A stretch of DNA of 41,778 nucleotides, taken from Bacteroidales bacterium (GTDB taxonomy: Bacteria; Bacteroidota; Bacteroidia; Bacteroidales; ML635J-15). The position numbers and the translations under genes are program-made. Shown here one piece after another: positions 15,693-25,500 of this stretch. Position 1 is the first letter of the stretch. Every line of letters starts with the position of its first letter. The notes below the pieces were generated by a model, which saw only the letters and a program-made list of their open reading frames with translations, did not search any database and was not told the origin of the DNA. The stretch spans positions 1 through 41,778 of the forward strand of contig JAQIBY010000034.1 in NCBI GenBank assembly GCA_027858835.1, in the 5' to 3' direction.

Positions 15693-17021
15693 ATGAAACA
15701 TCTTATTAGTTTAAATCTATTAATCTTAATAAGCATTTTTCCCCTTTGGGCTCAAGAGACTGGGAATAATGAAACGAAACAATTATTCAGTTTAGATCAG
15801 GCATTGGAATATGCAAAGGAAAACAACCGAGACATACAGAATTCGCAGCTTGATATAGAATCTGCAAAAAAGAAAGTATGGGAAACCACGGCAATGGGTT
15901 TACCTCAGGCTGAAGCAGGCTTTGATTACACTCACATTTTTGATGATGCCATTGAATTACCATTTCCGGACCCTATGAATCCGGGGCAAAACTCAACAAT
16001 CGACTTTAAGCCGACATCAAATTTAACACTCAATGCAAATCAATTAATTTTTTCCGGTGAATATATTGTCGGATTAAAAACAGTCGCAATCTTCAAATCT
16101 ATAAGTGAAAAAAACCTTGTTAAAACAGAGCAAGAAACGATTGAGGCCGTGACAAATGCTTACATTATGATTTTGGTACTTAAAGAAAACCGGCAAATCC
16201 TTGAAGAAAACTTAAATACCATTGAACAAAACATTTTTGAAATGAAAGAAATGTTGAAATCCGGATTGATAGAAGACACAGATGTTGATCAATTGGAAAT
16301 ATCAAAACGTAATTTGGAAACCACATTATCAAACTTATCGCGTCAGGTTGAGCTGGGATACAAGTTGTTGAAAATTAATATGGGAATGCCATTGGACACG
16401 GAGCTCATTTTATCCCAAACCATGCAAGGAATAATGGATAAAATGATCAAAGAATCATTGCAAAACATAGAGTTTAATGCAGAACAAAACATTGATTTTC
16501 AACTACTTCAAACTCAAGAAGAAATGAAAACCATGGAATTGCGCCAACAGCAAGTTGGATATTTGCCGACAATTGCTGGGTTTTATTCGCATACTGAAAA
16601 ATTAAAAAAACCCGAGTTTGATATGACGCCTAACGATTTAATTGGAGTTAATGTCACTTTACCGCTATTTTCGAGTGGGCAACGTCATGCAAAAGTACAA
16701 CAAGCGCGCATTGAACTTGACAAACTTGACAATTCAAAATCGGCACTAAGAGATGGATTAAACATGCAATATGAGCAAGCCATCGTAAATTACAATACCG
16801 CTTTCAGCAAATACCTTAATGAATCTGAAAACACAAAATTGACAAAGAAAATTTATGATAAAACACTCATTAAATACCGTGAAGGCGTTGCATCAAGTTT
16901 AGATTTAAGTCAAGTGCAATCACAACATTTACAAGCACAAACTAACTATTACAATGCAATTCTCGAATTAATACAAGCAAAAACAAGTTTAGATAAATTA
17001 ATGACAAATCCTGAAAATTAA
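15693..17021 (+). CDS. TolC-family outer membrane efflux protein
   Basis: From ATG 15693 the 442-residue product starts with a signal peptide (MKHLISLNLLILISIFPLWAQ, cut at AQ). A longer in-frame start at 15561 would overlap the regulator stop and add 44 residues before the signal. Two OEP repeats are visible, each with long amphipathic helices (for example QALEYAKENNRDIQNSQLDI early and the region ending YREGVASSLDLSQVQ late). It would form the outer-membrane/periplasmic tunnel of the tripartite pump. The next gene begins 7 bp downstream. Confidence 0.92.
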   Translation: MKHLISLNLLILISIFPLWAQETGNNETKQLFSLDQALEYAKENNRDIQNSQLDIESAKKKVWETTAMGLPQAEAGFDYTHIFDDAIELPFPDPMNPGQNSTIDFKPTSNLTLNANQLIFSGEYIVGLKTVAIFKSISEKNLVKTEQETIEAVTNAYIMILVLKENRQILEENLNTIEQNIFEMKEMLKSGLIEDTDVDQLEISKRNLETTLSNLSRQVELGYKLLKINMGMPLDTELILSQTMQGIMDKMIKESLQNIEFNAEQNIDFQLLQTQEEMKTMELRQQQVGYLPTIAGFYSHTEKLKKPEFDMTPNDLIGVNVTLPLFSSGQRHAKVQQARIELDKLDNSKSALRDGLNMQYEQAIVNYNTAFSKYLNESENTKLTKKIYDKTLIKYREGVASSLDLSQVQSQHLQAQTNYYNAILELIQAKTSLDKLMTNPEN

Positions 17022-17028
17022 TTATAGT

Positions 17029-18162
17029 ATGAAAACGAAACACATAAGCATCATTGCATTACTTGCCATTCTTATTATGAGTTGTGGCAGTCCTGACAGT
17101 CAAAAACAAATCAGCAGACTGGAATCGAAAAAAGCAGAACTGCAGGAAAAAATTGCTAAAATTGACAAGCAAATTATTGAGCTTAAAACAGGTTTGGATG
17201 ATACTGAAAATATCAGATTGGTTCCAGTCCATGTTGAAACGGTTCAAGAAAGAAGATTCCAAAATTATTTTACAGTGCAAGGAAATGTCACTTCAGATAA
17301 CAACATTCAGGTTCCGGCAGAATACTCCGGCATTGTAAAAACCCTACATTATAACGAGGGAGATTATGTGCAAAAAGGAACTGTACTTGCAGAAATTGAC
17401 AATGCGCTTTTATTAAGGCAAAAAGCAGAGTTAGAGACAAATTTAGAGTTAGCAATAACTAGCTATGAACGTCAAAAACGACTATGGGAACAGGAAATTG
17501 GCAGCGAAATGCAATATTTGCAAGCGAAAAATCAAAAAGAAGGCCTTGAAAACCGGCTGAAAACGCTAAATCAACAATTATCACAAACAAAAATCACAGC
17601 TCCCATTAATGGTACAATTGATAAGGTTTTCATTAAAGCCGGAGAAAACATTCAAATGAGCATGCCCGCTTTTCGCATTGTTCAGCTATCCCGCCTAAAA
17701 GTTGAAGCTGAGGTTTCCGAAAAATATGTTGCTGATATTCATAAAGGGGATTCTGTTATCGTAAGTTTCTCCAGCATAGACACCGAGTTTGTAAGTGCAA
17801 TACAAGCCATTTCACAAGTCATCGACCCAGACACAAGAACTTTCACCATAGAAATAAAAGTTCCTGAAAATTTAGATTTTATAAAACCAAATATGTTAAG
17901 TCGTGTAAAAGTTTTTAACTATATCAATCCCAATGCAACAAGTATCCCTTTAAATATTATACAAAAAAACGAATTGGGAAATTTTGTTTTTGTTGTCTCT
18001 GAAGCAGAAGGAAATAAAATTGCGGAAAGACGCAGTATTGTTGTAAAACAAAACAACACAAAGCTTGCTGAAATTGAAGCAGGTCTCAAAGTTGGTGAGG
18101 TCGTTATTACTGATGGTTATCAGAACTTGTCAAACGGACAACAGATTGAAATTCTAAAATAG
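17029..18162 (+). CDS. RND efflux periplasmic adaptor (membrane fusion protein), lipoprotein
   Basis: The 377-residue protein has a lipobox signal (LIMSC, Cys19), a short coiled coil at about 25-50 (SRLESKKAELQEKIAKIDKQ), and the lipoyl/barrel-sandwich region with VPAEYSGIVKTLHYNEGDYV. An alpha-hairpin and the matching lipoyl half (ITAPINGTIDKVFIKAGE) follow, then beta-barrel and membrane-proximal domains. It links the inner-membrane pump to the TolC-like channel. It is positioned between those two genes in the operon. Confidence 0.93.
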   Translation: MKTKHISIIALLAILIMSCGSPDSQKQISRLESKKAELQEKIAKIDKQIIELKTGLDDTENIRLVPVHVETVQERRFQNYFTVQGNVTSDNNIQVPAEYSGIVKTLHYNEGDYVQKGTVLAEIDNALLLRQKAELETNLELAITSYERQKRLWEQEIGSEMQYLQAKNQKEGLENRLKTLNQQLSQTKITAPINGTIDKVFIKAGENIQMSMPAFRIVQLSRLKVEAEVSEKYVADIHKGDSVIVSFSSIDTEFVSAIQAISQVIDPDTRTFTIEIKVPENLDFIKPNMLSRVKVFNYINPNATSIPLNIIQKNELGNFVFVVSEAEGNKIAERRSIVVKQNNTKLAEIEAGLKVGEVVITDGYQNLSNGQQIEILK

Positions 18163-18212
18163 CAGCTTATTAGCTCACGCATAATGTGTCAAATGATAAA
18201 AGGCGAAAAATC

Positions 18213-21200
18213 ATGAAAAAAGAGCGAAGATTCTGGCTGTCAAATTTTGCAGTCGATAACATAAAAACAGTTTATATTTTTCTCGCATTAATTATTTTTG
18301 CAGGGATATATTCCTACACAAACACACCCAAAGAACAATTTCCGGAAGTTTCTTTTCCGTATTTCTCTGTCGTTAGTGTCTATCCGGGCACTTCCCCATC
18401 CGACATGGAAAACCTTGTTACTTATCCCATAGAGCAGCAAATTCGGAATATTGACGGAGTAAAACACGTAACCAGTAAATCATCACAAGATGTTTCAATT
18501 ATATTAATTGAATTTGAAACCTATGTTGAAGAAAACCAAGCATTAATCGACTCTCGTGATGCTGTTAGCAAAGCAAAATCAGACTTGCCTGATTTGCCCG
18601 AAGATCCGGATGTCATGCAAATGGACATGTCTCAAATACCGGTATTATATATTAATCTTTCGGGGGATATGGCTTTAGCCGAATTAAAAAGTCATGCTGA
18701 TAATTTACAAAATCAACTGGAAGGCTTGGGCACCGTTTCTCGTGTTGATATTGTCGGGGCATTAAATCGTGAAATACAAATCAATGTTGATTTGGCTAAA
18801 ATGCAAGCTGCCGAAGTCTCTTTCGATCAGATATCAAATATCATCCGCTTTGAAAACATGACAATTGCCGGTGGAAAGGTTGATATGGACAACTTTAAAC
18901 GTTCATTACGGGTTGTTGGTGAAATAAAAGATCCTCTAGAATTGGAAAATGTGATGGTAAAACCCGGTATTTACCTAAAAGACATTGCCGAAGTTAAAGA
19001 TGATTTTGAAGAAAGAAAATCATACGCCCGTTTGTCCGGTGAAGATGTTGTTACCCTGAATGTCATTAAACGTAACGGAGAAAACCTCATTGAATGTGTT
19101 GACAATGCCAATGCAGTAATTGAGGAATATCATGCACGTGCACCGCAGGCACTGAATATTACCACAACCGGTGATATGAGTAAAATGACCAGAGATTCTG
19201 TCAGTAACCTTTTCAATACAATTATTCTGGGATTCATTGTGGTGGCTTTTGTGTTGATGTTTTTCATGGGAGTTGATAATGCTGGTTTTGCTGCACTTGC
19301 CGTTCCCATTTCAATTTTGATTGCATTTATCGTTATTCCGCTAATGGATTTCACCATTAACTGGAGCTCACAGATGGCGCTGATTGTTGCTTTGGGTATT
19401 CTTGTAGATAACTCAATTGTGGTTGTTGAAAGCATTTACCGACATTACATGAATACCCCAAACCTGCCAATTGTGCCTGCATCTAAACGTGCAGTTGGTG
19501 AGGTTGCAATACCGATTCTCGCCGGGACAACCACAACATTGGCTCCTTTTGTCGTGCTTTCATTTTGGCCTGGAATTATGGGACAATTTATTCGAGAAAT
19601 GCCGATTACCTTATCAATCACTTTGGTTGCTTCGCTTTTCGTAGCCTATGTAATTAATCCGGCTTTTGCAGTAAGTTTCATGAAATACAGAAGTCATCAA
19701 AAAAAGACAAATCTTAAAAAGCGCATTTTATGGACAAGCATTGCTGTATTGGCAAGTGCCATCTTTTATGTTGCAGGATTCATGGTTCCCGGCAATTTAA
19801 TCGCTATCGGATTAATTGTTTTCTACTTTATTCAACTCATGAAACCATTGATTAAAATGTTCCAAAACAAAGTATTACCGGCACTTCAAAATTGGTATGA
19901 ACGAAGATTACAATGGGTAATGAAGAAAGGAAGACCGGCAATTGTGCTCGGTGGAGCGGTTACTTTGTTTTTTGTCACAATGATGCTTTATGGTGTATTC
20001 AAACCAGAAACAACTTTGATGCCACCAACTGACCCTTCTCAAATCTATGTTTACGTCAAAATGCCTGCCGGAACCGGTTTGGAGAAAACAAATGATGTTG
20101 TTAAGATAATTGAAACCGAAGTCGATTCAATAATGAAACCATATCAGCAAGATATTGATTTTATTAATTCCTCGGTGGCTGTCAATGCAGGAAAATCCTC
20201 TTTTGAAAATTCAGCCCCAATGTCGCATCTAGGGCGGGTAACCATTGGCTTTAAAGATTACCAATACCGAACAGGAGAACCAACTAGTATTTATCTTGAC
20301 ATCATCCGCAAAGGAATAAAACCCATCCCGGCAGCAGACATTATCGTTGAAGAACAGCAAATGGGACCACCAACCGGCTCCCCAATCAATATTGAAATAA
20401 AAGGTGATGACCTGTTCAAATTAACGCAAATTGAAGCTCAAGTCCGCCAAATCATTCAAAATTATGATGTCCGAGGGATTGAAAAACTAGACTCAGATCT
20501 AGAAAAGCATAATCCTGAAATCATCGTGAACGTAAATCGTTCCAAAGCAAACGAATTGGATGTTAATACTGCTATGATTGGGAATGCACTTCGGACTGCA
20601 ATTTACGGATCGGAAGTCTCAAATTTCCGGCAAGGTGAGGATGAATATCCCATCATGGTAAGGCTTGAAAAGGAAACTCGTGATGATATTGAAGCGCTTA
20701 TGAATATGAAAGTCGGGAAAAGTCCAAATCTGATTCCAATTTCTGCTGTAGCCGATTTAGAATATGTATCCTCTTACGGTGGAATAATCCGAAGAGATTA
20801 CAAACGAACAAATACACTAAGCTCCAACGTTTTAGAAGGCTATAATGCAATCAATATCATCCGTAAACTAGAGGCTGCTTTTGCAACTGAGCTTGAGCTT
20901 GACGAAGGTTACACTGTAGAATTTACAGGAGAGCAAGAAAACATTGAAGAAACCATGAGTTTTCTGACCTTTGCTATTTCTATCAGTATTGCCTTAATCT
21001 TTTTAATTCTGGTTTCACAGTTTAACTCTATCGGGAAACCTGGAATTGTGCTTACACAAGTTGTATTAAGCTTAATTGGCGTTTTTCTCGGCACCATGAT
21101 TTTCAACATGCCTTTCTCCTTATTCCTCAGTGGTTTGGGAATAATTGCAGTTGGTGGAATTGTGGTTAATAATGGGATTCTATTAATTGATTATACAGAC

Positions 21201-21527
21201 AACTTAAGAAAACAAGGAATGCCATTTAGACAAGCAATTGTTGAAGCAGGTAAAACACGATTAACCCCGGTATTACTTACAGCTTTTTCTACAATTCTTG
21301 GCTTATTGCCACTCGCGCTTGGTATTAACATTGATTTTATTGGTTTACTTACTGAGTTTAGTCCGAATTTTTATTGGGGTGGAGACTCCTCACAATTTTG
21401 GGGACCAATGGCTTGGACAATAATTTTCGGATTGAGCTTTGCAACACTGCTTACACTGATAGTTGTACCGGCAATGTACTATGTGGTTTACAAAAAACGA
21501 GTAATCAAAAAAGGTGAAGCATATTAA
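18213..21527 (+). CDS. RND-family efflux transporter, inner-membrane permease
   Basis: The 1104-residue pump has the RND plan: TM1 near the N-terminus, two large periplasmic loops and two TM bundles. Key features are the N-terminal porter segment VSVYPGTSPSDMENLVTYPI and TM4 GILVDNSIVVVES with a single Asp (D399) where AcrB has Asp-Asp. TM10 is VVNNGILLIDY (N986-N987) where AcrB has Lys940. The proton relay is therefore of the single-Asp type seen in other RND subfamilies rather than the AcrB type; substrates cannot be predicted. ATG 18213 is chosen over a GTG at 18186, because the normal N-terminus begins near FWLSNFAVDN. It is the last gene of the efflux operon. Confidence 0.93.
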   Translation: MKKERRFWLSNFAVDNIKTVYIFLALIIFAGIYSYTNTPKEQFPEVSFPYFSVVSVYPGTSPSDMENLVTYPIEQQIRNIDGVKHVTSKSSQDVSIILIEFETYVEENQALIDSRDAVSKAKSDLPDLPEDPDVMQMDMSQIPVLYINLSGDMALAELKSHADNLQNQLEGLGTVSRVDIVGALNREIQINVDLAKMQAAEVSFDQISNIIRFENMTIAGGKVDMDNFKRSLRVVGEIKDPLELENVMVKPGIYLKDIAEVKDDFEERKSYARLSGEDVVTLNVIKRNGENLIECVDNANAVIEEYHARAPQALNITTTGDMSKMTRDSVSNLFNTIILGFIVVAFVLMFFMGVDNAGFAALAVPISILIAFIVIPLMDFTINWSSQMALIVALGILVDNSIVVVESIYRHYMNTPNLPIVPASKRAVGEVAIPILAGTTTTLAPFVVLSFWPGIMGQFIREMPITLSITLVASLFVAYVINPAFAVSFMKYRSHQKKTNLKKRILWTSIAVLASAIFYVAGFMVPGNLIAIGLIVFYFIQLMKPLIKMFQNKVLPALQNWYERRLQWVMKKGRPAIVLGGAVTLFFVTMMLYGVFKPETTLMPPTDPSQIYVYVKMPAGTGLEKTNDVVKIIETEVDSIMKPYQQDIDFINSSVAVNAGKSSFENSAPMSHLGRVTIGFKDYQYRTGEPTSIYLDIIRKGIKPIPAADIIVEEQQMGPPTGSPINIEIKGDDLFKLTQIEAQVRQIIQNYDVRGIEKLDSDLEKHNPEIIVNVNRSKANELDVNTAMIGNALRTAIYGSEVSNFRQGEDEYPIMVRLEKETRDDIEALMNMKVGKSPNLIPISAVADLEYVSSYGGIIRRDYKRTNTLSSNVLEGYNAINIIRKLEAAFATELELDEGYTVEFTGEQENIEETMSFLTFAISISIALIFLILVSQFNSIGKPGIVLTQVVLSLIGVFLGTMIFNMPFSLFLSGLGIIAVGGIVVNNGILLIDYTDNLRKQGMPFRQAIVEAGKTRLTPVLLTAFSTILGLLPLALGINIDFIGLLTEFSPNFYWGGDSSQFWGPMAWTIIFGLSFATLLTLIVVPAMYYVVYKKRVIKKGEAY

Positions 21528-21549
21528 CGCGACAAAACATGAAATAATT

Positions 21550-21580
21550 CAATCAGTCGGATGAAAATCCCGGCTGATTG
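21550..21580 (+). terminator. Hairpin after the efflux operon, possible terminator
   Basis: CAATCAG...CTGATTG arms with an inner GG/CC pair around ATGAAAAT, followed by a short T-containing stretch (GTTTAATT) rather than a proper T-run. Termination is plausible but weak. Confidence 0.45.
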
Positions 21581-21638
21581 ACGTTTAATTATCAGTCATT
21601 TTACATCAATAAGACAAGCTAATTCTCAATGAGTTTCT

Positions 21639-21646
21639 TATCTTTG
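21639..21646 (+). promoter_or_regulatory. -7 box upstream of rsfS
   Basis: TATCTTTG matches TAnnTTTG exactly and ends 16 bp before the rsfS ATG. No clear TTTG at -33. Confidence 0.55.
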
Positions 21647-21662
21647 TAAAAAATAATAATAA

Positions 21663-22061
21663 ATGACAAATTCAAAAGATTTGACATCAAGCGAAATACT
21701 TCGCGATACAATAAATGAAGCAATTCTTGAAAAAAAGGGAGAACAAATCGTTAATCTCGATTTACGTAGTCTTTACAATTCAATTACGGACTTTTTTGTA
21801 ATCTGCCAAGCAAGTAATCCGACACAAATGGAAGCAATTGCAAATGAAATCCGTCGGAGTTGTCGCGAAAAACTGAACGAAAAAGTGTTTTCCACTGAAG
21901 GAATTAACGATGACCCGGAATGGATATTATTGGATTACTTTGACGTGGTGGTTCATGTTTTTTCCGATTCAGCAAGACAAAAATTTAAGCTTGAAGAAGT
22001 ATGGGCGGATGCAGACCGAGTAAATATTGATGATTTCGGAAAAATTAATAAAAACAATTAG
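21663..22061 (+). CDS. rsfS: Ribosomal silencing factor RsfS (Iojap/YbeB/DUF143)
   Basis: RsfS binds L14 on the 50S subunit and blocks subunit joining under nutrient limitation. The 132-residue protein has the family pattern: KKGEQIVNLDLRSL, SITDFFVICQASNPTQMEAIA and the C-terminal EWILLDYFDVVVHVF followed by ARQKFKLEEVWADA. Length matches the family. It lies upstream of ftsH on the same strand, an arrangement I recall as common in Bacteroidota, but a 175-bp gap suggests ftsH also has its own control. Confidence 0.94.
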   Translation: MTNSKDLTSSEILRDTINEAILEKKGEQIVNLDLRSLYNSITDFFVICQASNPTQMEAIANEIRRSCREKLNEKVFSTEGINDDPEWILLDYFDVVVHVFSDSARQKFKLEEVWADADRVNIDDFGKINKNN

Positions 22062-22189
22062 CTGGAATTTCAAGAAAGTAGATTAACATTTCATTAACAG
22101 CTGCCGAAGCAATAATCAGTTATCGAAGAAAAATATTTTATGTATTTTTAGCGTTTTAACAGTCTGTTTCAAAAATGATTAAAATAGTA

Positions 22190-22216
22190 TAAACCAATTG
22201 ATTATTTATTGGTTTA
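22190..22216 (+). promoter_or_regulatory. Perfect 9-bp stem-loop in the ftsH leader
   Basis: TAAACCAAT (22190-22198) pairs with ATTGGTTTA (22208-22216) around a 9-nt loop, ending 20 bp before the ftsH ATG and just before the purine-rich AAGAAGG. It has no T-run, so it looks like a leader structure affecting translation or mRNA stability rather than a terminator. Confidence 0.45.
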
Positions 22217-22236
22217 GTAGTAAGAAGGAAAACGAT

Positions 22237-24405
22237 ATGAGTGAAAATAAAAAACCGGGATTTACTAATAACTCGGGGAAAAATAAGCAGCCCAACGGAA
22301 AAAAGCCGGAAAATGGCAAACCAAAATTTAATACGTGGTGGATATTTGCTGCATTATTTGTGATTTTAATTGCAAGCGATTTGTTAAATATTGGCGGTAG
22401 CCCCCAAAAAATATCGCGGCAACGTTTTGAGAAAGAAATGCTTGCAAGCAATGATGTGGAAAGAATTGTCATTGTAAACAACGGTACGGAACGAACTGCA
22501 GAGATTTTCCTCAAATCAGAAGTGCTTAATAAATCAAAATATGAGGATGCACACACATCAAGTACAGGAACAAAACCACAATACCAATTTACAGTTGGTG
22601 ATTTGAATTTCTTTGAAGAGCGGCTGGCAGAACTTCAAAAAGACATCCCTTCAGATGAGCAAATAATAGTAATGCACGAAACCCGCCAAAACATGAGCCA
22701 AATGTTGTATTGGCTTTTGCCAATCGGATTAATTATCATACTTTGGGTATTCATGTTTCGCCGTATGAGTGGAGGACAAGGCGGGAATCAGATTTTTAAT
22801 GTCGGGAAATCAAAAGCCCAATTATTCGACAAAGAAAAAAACATAAAGACGGATTTTAAAGATGTTGCCGGACTTGAAGAAGCGAAAGTTGAAGTCATGG
22901 AAATTGTGGATTTTCTAAAACATCCAAAACGATATACCGAGCTTGGAGGTCAAATCCCAAAAGGTGCACTCTTGGTAGGCCCTCCGGGAACCGGAAAAAC
23001 ACTACTTGCTAAAGCTGTAGCAGGAGAAGCAAATGTCCCATTTTATTCAATGTCAGGTTCCGATTTCGTTGAAATGTTTGTCGGGGTAGGTGCTTCAAGG
23101 GTGCGTGATTTGTTTAAACAAGCAAAAACCAAAGCGCCTTGTATTGTTTTTATTGATGAAATTGACGCCATCGGCCGTGCCCGCGGGAAAAATCCTAACA
23201 TGGGCTCAAATGATGAACGTGAAAATACGCTGAATCAGCTTTTAACTGAGATGGACGGCTTCGGCACCAACTCGGGCGTTATTATTCTTGCAGCTACAAA
23301 CCGTGCCGACATGCTGGATAAAGCATTGATGAGAGCCGGTCGTTTTGACAGACAAATTCATGTTGAGCTACCGGATTTAAACGAACGTGAAGCCATTTTT
23401 AAAGTCCACGCAAAACCCCTGAAAATGGGCAATGATTTGGATATCACTCTATTGGCAAAACAAACCCCCGGATTCTCGGGAGCTGATATCGCAAATGTGT
23501 GTAATGAAGCGGCTTTAATTGCTGCCAGAAGTAAAAAGAAATCCGTTGATAAAGAAGATTTTCTAGCTGCCGTTGACCGGATTATCGGTGGGCTTGAGCG
23601 GAAAAATAAAATTATATCTAAACTTGAAAAACGCACAATTGCATTCCACGAAGCCGGACACGCAACCGTAAGCTGGCTGCTTGAACATGCAAATCCACTA
23701 GTGAAAGTTACCATTATCCCACGAGGAAGAGCTCTGGGTGCAGCTTGGTATCTTCCAGAGGAAAGACAAATCACAACAACCGAGCAAATGCTTGATGAAA
23801 TGTGTTCCGCTTTGGGTGGAAGAGCTTCTGAAGAACTTACTTTCAAGAAAATTTCCACAGGAGCTATGAACGATTTGGAAAAAGTTACCAAACAAGCCAT
23901 TGCAATGGTTACCTATTTTGGCATGAGTCCAAAAATAGGGAATTTATCATATTACGACTCCTCAGGTGAATCTGGATACAATTTCACGAAACCATACAGT
24001 GAAACAACTGCCGAATTGATTGACAAAGAAGTGAAAAACATTGTCGATGAACAGTATAAACGGGCAATTACTGTATTAAAAGAAAACAAAGAAGGATTGG
24101 ATAAACTTGCTGAACAACTATTGAAAAAAGAAGTAATTTTTGGTGATGATTTGGAAAAAATATTTGGTGCTAGAAAAGGCGATGAAGAAAGAGAAAAATT
24201 AATTGGTAGTAACGGAGATAAAAAAGAAAGCTCTGAAGCTGACGAAAAATCACAAGACACGCCAAACGCTGAGGTAATACCTGAAACAACACAGGAAACA
24301 GAAGCACCGAAAACAGATGTGCCGGAAACAAAAACACCAAAAACAAAGAAAGATAAATCAAGAAAAACCAAACCCTCAGACACAAAAGATGGAAAACTGG
24401 ACTAA
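22237..24405 (+). CDS. ftsH: ATP-dependent zinc metalloprotease FtsH
   Basis: FtsH is a membrane-anchored AAA+ hexameric protease that degrades misfolded membrane proteins and regulatory targets. TM1 is at about 36-52 and TM2 at about 150-171, with a periplasmic domain between. Walker A GPPGTGKT is at 248-255, Walker [12 protein letters not shown] follows, then the second region of homology [20 protein letters not shown], and the zinc site HEAGH is at 471-475. The 722 residues include a Lys/Glu/Thr/Pro-rich tail of about 70 residues, low-complexity and probably disordered. The ATG at 22237 follows AAGAAGG; an upstream in-frame ATT/ATG region at 22198 falls inside the hairpin. The last 17 bp overlap the next gene. 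Confidence 0.97.
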   Translation: MSENKKPGFTNNSGKNKQPNGKKPENGKPKFNTWWIFAALFVILIASDLLNIGGSPQKISRQRFEKEMLASNDVERIVIVNNGTERTAEIFLKSEVLNKSKYEDAHTSSTGTKPQYQFTVGDLNFFEERLAELQKDIPSDEQIIVMHETRQNMSQMLYWLLPIGLIIILWVFMFRRMSGGQGGNQIFNVGKSKAQLFDKEKNIKTDFKDVAGLEEAKVEVMEIVDFLKHPKRYTELGGQIPKGALLVGPPGTGKTLLAKAVAGEANVPFYSMSGSDFVEMFVGVGASRVRDLFKQAKTKAPCIVFIDEIDAIGRARGKNPNMGSNDERENTLNQLLTEMDGFGTNSGVIILAATNRADMLDKALMRAGRFDRQIHVELPDLNEREAIFKVHAKPLKMGNDLDITLLAKQTPGFSGADIANVCNEAALIAARSKKKSVDKEDFLAAVDRIIGGLERKNKIISKLEKRTIAFHEAGHATVSWLLEHANPLVKVTIIPRGRALGAAWYLPEERQITTTEQMLDEMCSALGGRASEELTFKKISTGAMNDLEKVTKQAIAMVTYFGMSPKIGNLSYYDSSGESGYNFTKPYSETTAELIDKEVKNIVDEQYKRAITVLKENKEGLDKLAEQLLKKEVIFGDDLEKIFGARKGDEEREKLIGSNGDKKESSEADEKSQDTPNAEVIPETTQETEAPKTDVPETKTPKTKKDKSRKTKPSDTKDGKLD

Positions 24406-24604
24406 AATATTTACCAGCAACAAAGAGCATCTCATCCAAATGGCAAAACAAATGCTTGAAAATGAGGGATTTGAAACTCAGATTTTCAACCAAAAAGACT
24501 CAACTTATCTCTTTGGTTATATTTATTTGTACGTGAAAGATGAAAATGCAGCCGCTTGTAAACCCTTAATTGAGCAGTTTAAAAAGGATTTAGAAATTGA
24601 ATAA
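24389..24604 (+). CDS. DUF2007-like small protein
   Basis: The 71-residue protein starts [20 protein letters not shown] and has the DUF2007 pattern: a short beta strand, a helix (QMAKQMLENEGFETQIF), a gap, then YLFGYIYLYVKDENAAACKPL. The family is described as possible signal-transducing or proteolysis-adaptor proteins, with no firm function. The start at 24389 overlaps the end of ftsH by 17 nt in another frame and its end overlaps cdsA by 8 nt, so all three are translationally linked. Confidence 0.85.
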   Translation: MENWTKIFTSNKEHLIQMAKQMLENEGFETQIFNQKDSTYLFGYIYLYVKDENAAACKPLIEQFKKDLEIE

Positions 24605-25439
24605 ACTGATAAAACGAAGCCTGAGCGGAATTGTTTTTGTAACCATTTTACTTGTTGCAATTTTTGCCGCATGGTGGGCATGGGCACTTCTTGCCGGACT
24701 CATCAGCATAGGAATCAGTTTGGAAATTGCACAACTCTTTAAAAAAATAGGCATTCACAAGGTAAAGCCTGTGCTGCCCATTTCAACCGGATTAATCTTT
24801 CTAGGGTCTTTTTCTTTTTTTATCGGAGGTGGTTTTTACATCATCTCATTTTCAGTATGGATATTAGGACTCATGCTTCCGTTTATTCAACTTTTATGGG
24901 GTAAACAATCAATTCAAAATGCAATAGCCACTTGTATTGCCGCAATTTACATCGGATTTCCTTTCGGGATGAGTGCGCTGCTTTTATGGACAAATCAAAA
25001 CCCACCAATCAATAATCCCGAAATATTTAACAGCAATGCATTTCCATACACCCTAATCAGTCTTTTCATCCTGCTTTGGAGTTTTGACAGCTTTGCATAT
25101 CTGACAGGCAGTCTGTTTGGAAAACACAAAATTCTACCTGAAATATCACCAAAAAAATCGTGGGAAGGTTTTTTCGGAGGTCTAATACTTAGTATTGGAA
25201 TCGCATTAATTTTAATGCAGATTTGGGGCATTATGTCAATAGAAAAATGGATCGGATTAACGCTAATTATTGCCATTTTCGGAAGCATAGGCGATTTTCT
25301 GGAATCAAAAATTAAGCGAATTGCACAAGTGAAAGACAGCGGTAATTTAATCCCCGGACACGGTGGACTTTTCGACCGTTTTGATAGTTTTTTAATGATA
25401 ATCCCTTTTGCAACAGCTTATTTGCTAATTGTATCCTGA
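24597..25439 (+). CDS. cdsA: Phosphatidate cytidylyltransferase (CDP-diglyceride synthase)
   Basis: CdsA makes CDP-diacylglycerol, the precursor of all major phospholipids. The 280-residue membrane protein has about eight hydrophobic segments and the C-terminal signature KRIAQVKDSGNLIPGHGGLF followed by DRFDS. The start codon must be TTG at 24597: an in-frame TAG sits two codons upstream and no ATG or GTG occurs in the first 25 codons, while NKLIKRSLSGIVFV matches the family N-terminus. It overlaps the DUF2007 gene by 8 nt, so translation is probably coupled. Confidence 0.94.
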   Translation: MNKLIKRSLSGIVFVTILLVAIFAAWWAWALLAGLISIGISLEIAQLFKKIGIHKVKPVLPISTGLIFLGSFSFFIGGGFYIISFSVWILGLMLPFIQLLWGKQSIQNAIATCIAAIYIGFPFGMSALLLWTNQNPPINNPEIFNSNAFPYTLISLFILLWSFDSFAYLTGSLFGKHKILPEISPKKSWEGFFGGLILSIGIALILMQIWGIMSIEKWIGLTLIIAIFGSIGDFLESKIKRIAQVKDSGNLIPGHGGLFDRFDSFLMIIPFATAYLLIVS

Positions 25440-25478
25440 TAATATCATGAAAATGTCCGGCAAATATCAGCAGTTCCT

Positions 25479-25486
25479 TAACTTTG
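25479..25486 (+). promoter_or_regulatory. -7 box upstream of the GT9 gene
   Basis: TAACTTTG matches TAnnTTTG and ends 14 bp before the ATG at 25501. No clear -33 TTTG. Confidence 0.5.
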
Positions 25487-25500
25487 TCAAAAACTAGATT

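Noticed and set aside
18213-21527. RND pump read as unusual because TM4 has Asp-Asn and TM10 lacks Lys
   Set aside because: The single-Asp arrangement occurs in other RND subfamilies, so it marks the subfamily and not a defect.
23358-23900. 180-codon open frame antisense to ftsH
   Set aside because: It lies wholly opposite the conserved AAA/protease coding region; serine-rich composition is typical of antisense shadows of such genes.
24317-24388. Longer start for the DUF2007 gene
   Set aside because: It translates the lysine/proline-rich tail of ftsH in another frame; the family N-terminus begins at MENW (24389).
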